Both the position numbers and the translations under genes were made by a program. A stretch of DNA of 64,000 nucleotides, from the NCBI RefSeq assembly GCF_026460945.1, contig NZ_JAOVZV010000010.1:186001-250000 (forward strand), written 5' to 3'. This DNA is from Chryseobacterium luquanense. GTDB lineage: Bacteria; Bacteroidota; Bacteroidia; Flavobacteriales; Weeksellaceae. Position 1 is the stretch's first letter. Each line of letters opens with the position of its first letter. Of the stretch, positions 1-8,026 are shown piece by piece. Under the pieces are notes generated by a model, which searched no databases, was not told where the DNA came from, and worked only from the letters and a program-made list of their open reading frames with translations.

Positions 1-1
1 A

Positions 2-592
2 ATGAAAATACAGAAAGAAATCGATTTTATTGTGGCAGTTGACGCACTGAAAAACGTACAGAGAAGAAACTACAATGCAGATGATTCCAGAAGAGAAAAT
101 ACAGCCGAACATTCTTGGCAGATAATTATTTTAGCACAAATTCTTTTTCCTTACGCAAAAAACAGAACCGATATCGATTTGTTGAGAGTAATCAGAATGC
201 TTTCTATCCACGATTTGGTGGAAATTGAGGCGGGAGACACTTTCCTTTTTGACGAAGCTGCAATGGTCGGAAAATTTGAAAGAGAAAAACTTTCCGCTCA
301 AAATATTTTCGGAATTTTGGATGAACCCCTTCGCTCCGAGTTTTTTAATCTTTGGTTAGAATTTGAAGAAGAACAAACTCCCGATGCTATTTTTGCCTGT
401 GCGATTGATCGAATTATGCCATTTATTTTAAACTCTCATACTTCCGGAAAAAGCTGGACTGAAGCTAAAGTGACCGAACTGCAAATCAGAAATATGTTGG
501 AAAACGCAATCAGCCGAGCTTCTGATGAAATGGGAGAAGCTTTTCAAGCGTTACTGAATTTAAGTTTAGAATCGGAAAAGGTTTTGAGATAA
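2..592 (+). CDS. HD-domain hydrolase (YfbR-like)
   Basis: Small cytosolic HD-domain phosphohydrolase of the 5'-deoxynucleotidase/YfbR type, 196 aa. The metal-binding residues are visible: His37 in AEHSW, His70-Asp71 in the SIHDLVE motif, and a late Asp136 in AIDRIMPF. This spacing is typical of the family, which removes phosphate from (deoxy)nucleoside monophosphates. The ATG lies at the second base of the window, so the promoter and any upstream operon partner are outside view. The exact substrate cannot be read from the sequence. Confidence 0.8.
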   Translation: MKIQKEIDFIVAVDALKNVQRRNYNADDSRRENTAEHSWQIIILAQILFPYAKNRTDIDLLRVIRMLSIHDLVEIEAGDTFLFDEAAMVGKFEREKLSAQNIFGILDEPLRSEFFNLWLEFEEEQTPDAIFACAIDRIMPFILNSHTSGKSWTEAKVTELQIRNMLENAISRASDEMGEAFQALLNLSLESEKVLR

Positions 593-692
593 ATTGTAAT
601 GGATTTATTAAAAATATGTTGTTATAGGTAATTTGGTAGTTGTATTGTAATTTTTCGTGCTATTATTTGAATTTTAATCATTTTTAAATTGA

Positions 693-700
693 TATATTTG
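693..700 (+). promoter_or_regulatory. -7 promoter element of the T9SS protein gene
   Basis: TATATTTG matches the Bacteroidetes -7 consensus TAnnTTTG and lies 26 nt before the ATG at 727. A TTG at 667-669 is the only -33 candidate, but its 23-nt spacer is longer than usual, so the assignment is tentative. Confidence 0.4.
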
Positions 701-726
701 TTTAATAATTATTTTAATTAAATTTT

Positions 727-1632
727 ATGAAAAAAACTCTACTTTCTATTGCCGTTTTAGCGGTAAACTTGTTTTATTCACAAGTAACAATTGGTTCGGG
801 AACCAGAACGGACTCGAATGTTGGTTTGTCTACTCCTATATCCATTTATTACGGATATAGTTTGTCTCAGCAGATTTATTTGGCAAGTGAAATTGGCCCT
901 GCAATGAATATTCAACAGCTAAAATTTTATGTTCAAAACCCGATCACTTCATTAAGCAATACAGCGCAGGTTGATGTTTGGATTGGGCATACAAATGCAA
1001 CTAATTTCCAAAATGTAGTAAGCACAACAGGAGCAGGATGGATTCCTGTTTCGCAACAACAAAAAGTTTTAACGACGGGAACTCTTTCTTATACAGGGAA
1101 TGAAGTTACCATTACTTTGACGACTCCATTTGCTTATAATGGAACTCAAAATTTGGTGATTACTGTTGATGAAAATAAATCGGGTGATAATGGTAATTCT
1201 TATCCTTTCTACCAAACAGTTGATTATACTAATGATGTTACGTTAATTAACAGAAGTGATACTGTTAATCCTGATCCGCTAAATCCACCGACAAATTATA
1301 CGGGTCCAAATTCAACAGCAACAACTGAAGTTCAAGGAAAGAAATACAAAGCTATTCTTACTTTGATTGCTCAAAATTTAGGAGTTGCTGATGCAAGGAC
1401 TGTGGGAGATGCTTCAATAACTCCAAATCCTGCATCCGACTTTGTGACGATTAAAACTAAACTAACCATTGATTCTGTTGATATATTGGATCTGAATGGT
1501 AGAAAAGTTTTAAATAACCTTTCATTAAATAATGATAAGATTGATATAAGAGAACTCTCTTCTGGAGTTTATATACTTAAAATTAATTACAAAGAAGGAC
1601 TTTCTACAACAAAGAAAATTATTAAAAAATAA
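727..1632 (+). CDS. Secreted protein with T9SS type A sorting domain
   Basis: A 301-aa exported protein. Residues 1-19 form a Sec signal peptide (MKKTLLSIAVLAVNLFYSQ). The middle is Ser/Thr/Asn-rich and beta-type, with no domain I recognise. The last ~75 residues are a T9SS type A sorting domain: a NPASDFVTI start, a DLNGRKV strand, an SSGVYILKI strand and a Lys-rich end (KKIIKK). Proteins of this type cross the outer membrane through the PorU/PorV machinery and end up on the surface or secreted. It stands alone and is followed by two palindromic hairpins. The cargo function is unknown. Confidence 0.8.
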   Translation: MKKTLLSIAVLAVNLFYSQVTIGSGTRTDSNVGLSTPISIYYGYSLSQQIYLASEIGPAMNIQQLKFYVQNPITSLSNTAQVDVWIGHTNATNFQNVVSTTGAGWIPVSQQQKVLTTGTLSYTGNEVTITLTTPFAYNGTQNLVITVDENKSGDNGNSYPFYQTVDYTNDVTLINRSDTVNPDPLNPPTNYTGPNSTATTEVQGKKYKAILTLIAQNLGVADARTVGDASITPNPASDFVTIKTKLTIDSVDILDLNGRKVLNNLSLNNDKIDIRELSSGVYILKINYKEGLSTTKKIIKK

Positions 1633-1634
1633 AA

Positions 1635-1661
1635 GTTTCGGCGGGCAAAGCCCGCCGAAAC
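1635..1661. terminator. 12-bp perfect palindromic hairpin (copy 1)
   Basis: Two perfect 12-nt arms starting GTTTCGGC enclose an AAA loop, immediately after the stop at 1632. An A-rich tract follows rather than a strong T-run on the plus strand. It probably ends transcription between the convergent genes at 727 and 1722 and belongs to a repeat family with the hairpin at 1688-1714. Confidence 0.6.
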
Positions 1662-1687
1662 CGCAGAAAAAAATAATTTGAGATTGA

Positions 1688-1714
1688 GTTTCGGCAACCG
1701 AAGGTTGCCGAAAC
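1688..1714. repeat. 12-bp perfect palindromic hairpin (copy 2)
   Basis: Same outer arms (GTTTCGGC ... GCCGAAAC) as the hairpin at 1635-1661, with a different core (AACC/GGTT instead of GGGC/GCCC) and a GAA loop. On the minus strand it lies just past the stop of the thioesterase gene, so it may act as that gene's terminator. The matched outer arms with compensated inner changes suggest a REP-like family. Confidence 0.6.
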
Positions 1715-1721
1715 TTTTCAT

Positions 1722-2105
1722 TTATAGAATTTGAATTGGTTTCTTAAATTCATCAATTGCAACAAAAGTAAAATCTCCTACAATCGCTTTTTCTCTTTCA
1801 TAAGAATACATTTGCTCGGTATAGATTTCTACGCTTACTTTCATACTTGTATTTCCAACGTGCGAAACTTTCCCGATTAATTCTACAATTGTTCCTGCAG
1901 GAATTGGCTTTTTAAAGTCAATTTTATCGCTGCTTACGGTTACTACGCGTTTTCTGGCAAATCTTGTAGCGGTAATAAATGCAACTTCATCCATCAGTTG
2001 CATGGCGGTTCCTCCGAAAAGAGTGTCGTAATGATTGGTTGTATTGGGGAAAACGGCTTTGAAAATTCGGGTTTCCGATGATTGAATTCTTTCTTCTGTA
2101 GTCAT
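1722..2105 (-). CDS. Acyl-CoA thioesterase (hotdog fold, YciA-like)
   Basis: A 127-aa hotdog-fold thioesterase of the YciA/BACH type, predicted to hydrolyse acyl-CoA to free acid and CoA in the cytosol. Visible family features are the N-terminal NHYDTLFGG segment (loop with the catalytic acid region), the helix GTAMQLMDEVAFITATRFA, and the VSSDKIDFKKPIPAG strand. The length is normal for a single-hotdog subunit. A cobalamin riboswitch lies about 130 nt upstream on the same strand with no other gene between. That is an unusual pairing, and whether it controls this gene is unproven. Confidence 0.85.
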   Translation of the reverse strand: MTTEERIQSSETRIFKAVFPNTTNHYDTLFGGTAMQLMDEVAFITATRFARKRVVTVSSDKIDFKKPIPAGTIVELIGKVSHVGNTSMKVSVEIYTEQMYSYEREKAIVGDFTFVAIDEFKKPIQIL

Positions 2106-2227
2106 ATTTCATTATTAAATTAAAGCGAAAATGAAATATTACTGGAATCCACAGAATAATTCAGGAATATAAAATTCCCGAAAAACTATAAGATCAATAA
2201 ACTTCAAATCGCGAAAGTTTTTGTCTA

Positions 2228-2440
2228 AAGAAATAGGCAGGTCTCCTGACTTGTAACATCTTTATTCCTTCCCATCTCGTTTTTTACACGAAACAGTGGT
2301 TTTTTATAAAGACTTTGGTTACTTACAGTTGCGCGACAGTACGTGATTTTCACACGATTCCCTTTTAATCTGCGTTAAGCAAAACCCAATTTCCTGAAAA
2401 GTAAAAAGCAGAAGGTTTTCCTAAAAGCTTAATTCTTTTC
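2228..2440 (-). promoter_or_regulatory. Cobalamin (B12) riboswitch
   Basis: Read on the minus strand, the region has the conserved cobalamin aptamer blocks in order: AAAAGGGAAT, GTGAAAATCAC, the near-invariant CGCGCAACTGTAAG (2320-2335), an ACCACTG box (2294-2300), and the 3' signature AAGTCAGGAGACCTGCC (2236-2252). Cobalamin riboswitches normally repress B12 uptake or synthesis genes. Here the next gene downstream is an acyl-CoA thioesterase starting at 2105, and no B12 gene is recognisable nearby. The exact 5' boundary is approximate. Confidence 0.9.
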
Positions 2441-2480
2441 GGTTGCAAAAGTACTAATAATAAAGGATATTTTCTAAGAA

Positions 2481-3278
2481 TTATTCAGGATTACTGAAAA
2501 CGATCTGGCTGATTGCTTTACCTTCCTTAATAGTCCAGAAAGTGATGTATCTGTTTTCACCTGATCCATTAATCATATAAAGGAAAATATGATCATCATC
2601 CATTGAAGTTACACCCATGTTTTCAAAATCTTTTGTAGGCTGGAACATATTTTTAATTCCTTCTCTCACAAAAACAGAGCCTCTTCCAGGTTGCTGCACG
2701 CGAACAGATTTTATTTCGGTTAAGTCTTCAGGAAGTTCTTTGCTGATTCCCCAAGGTTTTTGCTTGTCAATTTTAACGATGTTTCCTTCGGCATCTTTTT
2801 CCTGCTTTTTGAATTTTGCGTTGGAAGGATAAATATCAATCACCACTTTTGTTCTTTGATTAGCAGGAATTTTAGGATTATTATTGTCGGTAAAAGTAAT
2901 TGATCTTCCGTTTTTAGATAATACCGGAGTGAATTTGGGAAGCTGATCGATAAATGCAATACGGCCTTTATTTACCATTCCTTCTTTATTAAGACTATCG
3001 TATCTCACAAATGGTTTTGGAAGCTCTTCTTTTTCAGGATATTTAATCCAGATCCATTCGGTTTCTCCCGGAGCCGGCTTTACATAAACAAAAACATCAC
3101 CTTTTTTCATTCTGATTTTATCAACAATTTTACGGTAATCTTCTTTGTGTACACGCACCATCGCATAACCGTCTTCTGCTTTTACAACGCCAAAAGGAAC
3201 TTTATTCTGTGCATTGATTAGCGCAAAAGAAAAAATACTGAATATCGATAAATAGATTGCTTTGTTTATGAAAGTCAT
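2481..3278 (-). CDS. Exported protein of unknown function
   Basis: I do not recognise a family. The protein is 265 aa with a Sec signal peptide of about 24 residues (MTFINKAIYLSIFSIFSFA, then LINAQ), so it is probably periplasmic. The mature part is charged and beta-rich, with a WIWIKYP segment and a C-terminal FLYMINGSGENRYITFWT stretch. A longer reading frame begins at a TTG at 3299, but a TATCTTTG -7 element covers that codon, so the ATG at 3278 is preferred. It lies about 30 nt downstream of the ABC ATPase gene but seems to have its own promoter. Confidence 0.7.
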   Translation of the reverse strand: MTFINKAIYLSIFSIFSFALINAQNKVPFGVVKAEDGYAMVRVHKEDYRKIVDKIRMKKGDVFVYVKPAPGETEWIWIKYPEKEELPKPFVRYDSLNKEGMVNKGRIAFIDQLPKFTPVLSKNGRSITFTDNNNPKIPANQRTKVVIDIYPSNAKFKKQEKDAEGNIVKIDKQKPWGISKELPEDLTEIKSVRVQQPGRGSVFVREGIKNMFQPTKDFENMGVTSMDDDHIFLYMINGSGENRYITFWTIKEGKAISQIVFSNPE

Positions 3279-3296
3279 TATAAAATATTTATAGTT

Positions 3297-3304
3297 CAAA
3301 GATA
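3297..3304 (-). promoter_or_regulatory. -7 promoter element deciding the start of the exported protein
   Basis: The minus strand reads TATCTTTG, an exact TAnnTTTG. Transcription would begin near 3291, about 13 nt before the ATG at 3278. This excludes the in-frame TTG at 3299 as a start. No good -33 TTG is visible. Confidence 0.5.
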
Positions 3305-3308
3305 TAAA

Positions 3309-3971
3309 TTAAATATTTTTCGGGAGATAATTAAACCGTTTCAATTCTTTTAAATCTTCAATAGGTCTTAAATAACCGTCTGAAAGAAGAAAAATATCAT
3401 CAGAAATATCCAATACATCATGATATTGATGATCTGAAATGATAAAACCTTTATTTTCAGTTTGTTGTTTAATGATTGTTTTTAATTCAGCAATTATTTT
3501 TGGGGACAAACTGTGAAAAGGTTCATCCAACAAAATAAATTCTGCTTTTGAATAAATAATAAGTAATGTTTCTATAATTCTTAATTCTCCTCCTGAAAGT
3601 GTTTTTGGGGTTTCATTTAAAAATGGCTGAATTAGATTTAATTCTGAAATTGCATCAACATTTTCCTTGCTGCAGAACAGCTTGATGAGATTTTTAATCT
3701 TGACATTTTTCGGTGGAAACGTGTTTTGTGGCAAATAGGCAATTTTGTTTCTTCTGTCAGATTGATTTCTTAGAATTTCATTATTAAATTTAATAAATTG
3801 TGTGTCACCTTTAATTGTTCCAAAAATAATCTGAAATAAAGTAGATTTTCCGCAACCATTTTTACCTAAAAGTCCTGAAATTTCACCAGTTTCCAAGTGC
3901 AGATAAATGTCTTTCAAAATATCTTTTTCACCAAAAGATTTTGTAATGCTGTCAATGTGAAGTTTACTCAT
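3309..3971 (-). CDS. ABC transporter ATP-binding protein
   Basis: A 220-aa ABC ATPase. It has Walker A GKNGCGKST at residues 36-44, the signature LSGGELR, a Walker B FILLDEP, and a switch-region His in ISDHQYHD. The start is ATG 3971, which overlaps the TGA of the upstream membrane protein by 4 nt (ATGA), indicating translational coupling. An in-frame extension to 4025 would lie inside the upstream gene and is rejected. The partner is the 92-aa membrane protein at 3968-4246. The substrate is unknown, and the missing larger permease suggests an unusual or incomplete exporter. Confidence 0.88.
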   Translation of the reverse strand: MSKLHIDSITKSFGEKDILKDIYLHLETGEISGLLGKNGCGKSTLFQIIFGTIKGDTQFIKFNNEILRNQSDRRNKIAYLPQNTFPPKNVKIKNLIKLFCSKENVDAISELNLIQPFLNETPKTLSGGELRIIETLLIIYSKAEFILLDEPFHSLSPKIIAELKTIIKQQTENKGFIISDHQYHDVLDISDDIFLLSDGYLRPIEDLKELKRFNYLPKNI

Positions 3972-4246
3972 AAAAATGCACTCACGAATTTTAAGATGAT
4001 CCCAAAAGAAATTGTGATGCTCCAAAGTTGGATTCTCGAAAACCCAAAGTTTGCATAGAATAAATATTCATTTTTAAATCTCAATTCATAAATAAAATAA
4101 TGCAGCAAAGGAAATAACAGAAGAAAGCACAAACTGATATTCTGTATCGTGAACCCAAGAGAAAAAGAAAGCAAGACAGAAAACAAAATTCCCGGGATCA
4201 AAAGTTTCCTGTAAAAAACCCATAATACTTTTAAACTGATAAGCAT
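3968..4246 (-). CDS. Small membrane protein coupled to ABC ATPase
   Basis: A 92-aa, very hydrophobic protein with about three membrane segments (roughly residues 14-32, 34-50 and 70-90). It has no recognisable family. It overlaps the ABC ATPase start by 4 nt, so the two are probably made together. A second frame (4086-4283) crosses the same DNA, but the coupling supports this one. It may be the membrane partner of the ATPase, though it is much shorter than a typical ABC permease. Confidence 0.65.
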   Translation of the reverse strand: MLISLKVLWVFYRKLLIPGILFSVLLSFSLGFTIQNISLCFLLLFPLLHYFIYELRFKNEYLFYANFGFSRIQLWSITISFGIILKFVSAFL

Positions 4247-4316
4247 TTTTCAAAAATAGCAATAAAAAGAAAGAGAGCATCAATTAAGACACTCCCTTTT
4301 ATATTTTTTATTGATT

Positions 4317-4805
4317 TTAGGTGGTTCTAAGTTTAGCTTTCACATTATTATTTTTAATCATGCTTCGAAGTTCCACAATCTGTTCCTTTGTAAAATACTT
4401 TTTCGCAACCATATTCATCGTTAGTTTACTTTGATAAATCAAAAACCAGTCTTTGTTTTCTTTTACTTTGTAAACGGTTTTCCAGGTAAAATCTCCGTCA
4501 AATGTTTCGCCTTTTGTCTGAATTTTTTCTTCAGTGAAGGTATAAACAATCTTTTCCTGAATTTTCTTATTCGAATAAAATGTATTTTTTAATCTGAAAT
4601 ATGAGCGAACAACAATAAAAACAAACAGAACTGCAAACCAAATCATTGCAGACCTGAAAATTTCTTTCGTATCGATCTCTGTATTGTATAAATTCAGTCC
4701 CAAAACTGCCAGAATGATTAAAGAAAAAATAATCAATCTTGGTAATGAATTTTTTAAATTGAAATTCAGGAAATCTTTAAAAGTAATATGCGTTTCTACG
4801 GTCAT
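4317..4805 (-). CDS. YcxB-like membrane protein
   Basis: A 162-aa protein with two adjacent membrane segments (about residues 20-40 and 50-68) followed by a cytosolic YcxB-like domain: an FTEEKIQTKGETFDGDFTW strand pair, an FLIYQSK strand, and a C-terminal helix after MVAKKYFTKEQI. Function in this family is undefined. It starts 9 nt after mutS2 ends and is probably co-transcribed with it. Confidence 0.7.
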   Translation of the reverse strand: MTVETHITFKDFLNFNLKNSLPRLIIFSLIILAVLGLNLYNTEIDTKEIFRSAMIWFAVLFVFIVVRSYFRLKNTFYSNKKIQEKIVYTFTEEKIQTKGETFDGDFTWKTVYKVKENKDWFLIYQSKLTMNMVAKKYFTKEQIVELRSMIKNNNVKAKLRTT

Positions 4806-4814
4806 TTTTAAGCA

Positions 4815-6962
4815 TTAAATTCTCTCCAATTCATCTGCATCAATCAATGTTTTAAAGGTGCCGTAATTTACAGTCACTTTATTTCTTGAAATCTTCTCAA
4901 TTGTTCCCACACTCGTACTTCCCGTAATTCTCACACGTTGTCCGATTTTCATCCAAAGTTCTCGGTCAGATTTACGTTTTTCTTCAATTTTTTCGTTGGT
5001 TTCGCTGATTTTTTCAATGACATCTTCTTTCTTCAATTGTTGTGTTATTTTTCTTTTCACAACCTGAAGACGTTTGGTTTCATCTTTATCTGCTCCAGTT
5101 TTTCTAAATTTTTCCTGCTCCAGAATCTTCACAAAATCTTTCACTACATCTTTCCTCGATTTCCCTTTTACATAACTGTCGATAAAAGATTCAATCTTGC
5201 CTCCAAACTGAAGTTTTCGATGTTCTTCTTCATATAATTTCTGGAAATTGAAGAGTTTTTGCTGAAGCTGATCATTCAATTTTTGAAGATTGTCACGTTT
5301 GTCTTCTACAGATTCTTTTCTTTCGGCAAGATCAGTTTTCAGTTTTTCAACTTCATATTTTTCCTGTTGAAGCTTTACAATCGTTTTATCTAAATTCACA
5401 ATATCATGTTCTACTTTTTTCTTAGCAGAATGAATGATAAATCTTGGAATTTTATTTTTCTCAGCAACTTCAAAGGTAAATGAGCTTCCGGCTTGTCCGA
5501 TTTCCAGTTTGTACATCGGTTCAAGTGTTTCTTCGTTGAAAAGCATTGCTGCATTCTGCGCATTCGGAAGTTCTTCCACCACCAATTTAATGTTAGTATA
5601 ATGCGTTGTAATAATGGCAAAACTTTTCTTATCATAGAAAAACTCTAGGAAACTTTCGGCTAAAGCGCCACCTAATTCAGGATCAGAACCAGTTCCGAAT
5701 TCGTCAATCAATAAAAGTGTATTGGCGTCGGCTTCACGAATGATTCCGCCCATTTTCTTTAATCTCGATGAGTACGTTGAAAGATGATTTTCAATAGATT
5801 GATTATCACCAATATCGGTCATGATTTTCTCAAAGAAAAACATTTCAGATTTTGGATGGGTAGGAACTAAAATTCCACTCTGAATCATCAGCTGAAGCAA
5901 TCCTACAGTCTTTAAAGTAATTGATTTTCCACCAGCATTCGGTCCCGAAATACAGATAATTCTGTTGTGATCTTTTAAGCTTAAAGTTTGCGAGAAAATA
6001 GTTTTATTCTCTGCTTTATTTCTTAAAAACAACAAAGGATGAAAAGCTTCTCTTAATTTCAGCGTTCTGTGACGGTTGATTTTAGGTAAAACTCCGTTGA
6101 TTAATTCTCCAAATTTTGCTTTGGCTCTCGTTAAATCAAGGTCGAAAATATACATTTGATATCTCCAAAGCTGAGGTTGAAATTCTGCCAATTCTGCAGT
6201 CAGTTTTCTCAGAATTTTGTCTATTTCCTTTTTTTCTTCTTCTTGGTCTTCTTTCAGTTTAAAATAATGTTTGACAACAGAATCTGGCTGAATGTAAGTA
6301 ATAGAACCTGTTTTTGAAAGTCCTAAAACTCTCCCCGGAACTCTTTTTTTATACGCCGATTTTACAGCTAAAACTCTTTGATCTTCAATAATACTTTCCC
6401 GGATATCATCCAAAAAATCGCTTTGTCCGTAATTGAATAAAACTCTGTTGAAATTCTCCTGAATTGCTTTTTTAGCCAATTGAATTTCAGCTCTCAATGT
6501 TTTTAAAGCTGGAGAAGCCTCACTTTTTACTTCACCAAAACGGTTGAAAACTTTATCAACTTTATCAATGATTTCCTTTTTAAATTCAAGCACAGAAACA
6601 TCCTTTATCAATGTAGGGAAAGTTTCGGGCATGGTTGGGAAAAACTTCTGCAGTTTCCCGATTTGTTCCGTAAGCGTTTTTATTTTAATGAAAGCAACGT
6701 TTTCCAATCGATAATTTTCGATCATCATCAGTTTTAGCTCACTTTCAATATCCTCATATTCATCAAACGGAATAGCATTTGAACTTTCAAAACTCGACAA
6801 ATATTCGGAAGTTTTTTTTAGGGAAAGTTCTGCCTCGTCAATTTCCATTGGACGAAGTTGAAGAATTTTATCTCTTGTTTTCGGAGAGTACGCAAAAGGA
6901 GAAATTTCCGCGAGCAATTGCGGAAACTCTAATTCGTCTAAATCTTCTTTATTTATATACAC
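4815..6962 (-). CDS. mutS2: MutS2-like DNA mismatch/recombination ATPase lacking Smr
   Basis: A 715-aa MutS2-family protein. The MutS core and clamp helices occupy about residues 1-330. The Walker A GPNAGGKS lies near residues 339-346 and the Walker B LLLIDEFGTGSD near 413-424, followed by a long coiled coil (about 510-600). The end is a KOW-like beta domain (RVRITGSTSVGTIEKI). The classical MutS2 C-terminal Smr nuclease domain is absent. MutS2 proteins act on branched DNA or stalled ribosomes. The start is a GTG at 6962, with a TATCTTTG element 4 nt upstream, suggesting a leaderless mRNA. Confidence 0.88.
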   Translation of the reverse strand: MYINKEDLDELEFPQLLAEISPFAYSPKTRDKILQLRPMEIDEAELSLKKTSEYLSSFESSNAIPFDEYEDIESELKLMMIENYRLENVAFIKIKTLTEQIGKLQKFFPTMPETFPTLIKDVSVLEFKKEIIDKVDKVFNRFGEVKSEASPALKTLRAEIQLAKKAIQENFNRVLFNYGQSDFLDDIRESIIEDQRVLAVKSAYKKRVPGRVLGLSKTGSITYIQPDSVVKHYFKLKEDQEEEKKEIDKILRKLTAELAEFQPQLWRYQMYIFDLDLTRAKAKFGELINGVLPKINRHRTLKLREAFHPLLFLRNKAENKTIFSQTLSLKDHNRIICISGPNAGGKSITLKTVGLLQLMIQSGILVPTHPKSEMFFFEKIMTDIGDNQSIENHLSTYSSRLKKMGGIIREADANTLLLIDEFGTGSDPELGGALAESFLEFFYDKKSFAIITTHYTNIKLVVEELPNAQNAAMLFNEETLEPMYKLEIGQAGSSFTFEVAEKNKIPRFIIHSAKKKVEHDIVNLDKTIVKLQQEKYEVEKLKTDLAERKESVEDKRDNLQKLNDQLQQKLFNFQKLYEEEHRKLQFGGKIESFIDSYVKGKSRKDVVKDFVKILEQEKFRKTGADKDETKRLQVVKRKITQQLKKEDVIEKISETNEKIEEKRKSDRELWMKIGQRVRITGSTSVGTIEKISRNKVTVNYGTFKTLIDADELERI

Positions 6963-6966
6963 AGTG

Positions 6967-6974
6967 CAAAGATA
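6967..6974 (-). promoter_or_regulatory. -7 promoter element of mutS2
   Basis: The minus strand reads TATCTTTG, then four bases, then the GTG start at 6962. Transcription would begin at or next to the start codon. Confidence 0.5.
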
Positions 6975-7157
6975 ATTAATTTGAAAATGAGTTAATTTAG
7001 AAATTTGAAAATGTATTTTTAAATTTTAAACCATTAAGATTCTTTCAAGGAGTCAAGATCATTAAACACTGCGCTTTTAGATCTATGCTTAAATCATCTA
7101 ATGGTTCATTTTTAAAATTTAATTTAACTTCAAATACGTTTTTACTACATTTGAAAT

Positions 7158-7658
7158 ATGAGAATAGAAACCGAACGTTTGATTTTAAAAGAAATTAATG
7201 AAAGCCATGTTGATGATATTTTAAAAATTCGAAGCAATAAAGTGGTTAATCAATTTGTAAAAAGAATTCCTCCAAAATCAAATTACGATGCGCTTGATTT
7301 CATTTTAACCATCAAAAAAAGGATTGAAAATAATGAAACTGTTTACTGGGGAATTTCACTTAAAAACCAAACAAATCTTATCGGAACAATTTGTCTCTGG
7401 AAGTTTTCGGAAGACAGAAAAAAAGCAGAAGTTGGTTATGAATTGCTACCGGAATATCACAGAAAAGGAATTATGTCTGAAACTTTACAGGCAGTTTTAA
7501 AGTTTGGTTTTAATGATCTAAATTTGCTGGAAATTGTGGCTATAACCAATAAGTTTAATGAAAACTCAAAAGGTCTTCTTTTAAAACATAATTTTATTTT
7601 GGAAGATAGAAAAGATGAAGGCTTTCCGGATAATTTGGTGTTTAGTTTGAAGAAATAA
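7158..7658 (+). CDS. GNAT N-acetyltransferase (RimJ/RimL type)
   Basis: A 166-aa GNAT acetyltransferase predicted to move an acetyl group from acetyl-CoA to an amine. It opens with IETERLILKEINESH, typical of the RimJ/RimL branch. Motif A is AEVGYELLPEYHRKGIMSE at about residues 95-115 (the R/Q-x-x-G-x-G/A loop appears as YHRKGIM), followed by the LLEIVAITNKFNENSKGLLLKHNF motif B helix. A TACATTTG element ends at 7153, only 4 nt before the ATG. The substrate is unknown. Confidence 0.85.
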   Translation: MRIETERLILKEINESHVDDILKIRSNKVVNQFVKRIPPKSNYDALDFILTIKKRIENNETVYWGISLKNQTNLIGTICLWKFSEDRKKAEVGYELLPEYHRKGIMSETLQAVLKFGFNDLNLLEIVAITNKFNENSKGLLLKHNFILEDRKDEGFPDNLVFSLKK

Positions 7659-7723
7659 TATTTTATTTATGCTTTTGACGATGAAAAAACCATTACAATA
7701 TATTAGAATTACGGTAACAAAAT

Positions 7724-8026
7724 ATGGCAAAAATAATTATTAATCGATCATCAGAATTTTCAAATAAATTGCGTTCAATAGAAATTCTTCTTGACAACAA
7801 AAGAATAGGTGAGATAAAAGATGGTGAATCAAATGAATTTGAAATTTCTCCCGGAAATCATGCTTTAAAAGCAAAAATTGATTGGTGTACTTCAAATTTG
7901 ATTAATCTGTGTATTAATGAGGATGGAATTTTAAGATATAATCTTAGCGGAACAAATCCTTTCTTGGCATTATTTTATATTACATTAGGAAAAGACCAGT
8001 ATCTAGAATTAAAACCAATAAATTAA
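7724..8026 (+). CDS. Small beta-rich protein of unknown function
   Basis: A 100-aa protein with no signal peptide. Alternating strands around IEILLDNKRIGEIKDGESNEFEISPGNHALKAK resemble the repeats of PEGA or DUF2846-type domains, where a short glycine turn follows an SPGxH-like motif; this is a resemblance only. Its TAA is immediately followed by the ATG of ung, so the pair is co-transcribed. Confidence 0.6.
   Translation: MAKIIINRSSEFSNKLRSIEILLDNKRIGEIKDGESNEFEISPGNHALKAKIDWCTSNLINLCINEDGILRYNLSGTNPFLALFYITLGKDQYLELKPIN

Noticed and set aside
2139-2207. 22-codon TTG-started frame after the cobalamin riboswitch
   Set aside because: No ribosome-binding site or recognisable protein; it is probably chance, though noted with the riboswitch finding.
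4086-4283. Alternative hydrophobic reading frame on the minus strand
   Set aside because: It overlaps the better-supported frame 3968-4246, which is translationally coupled to the ABC ATPase.
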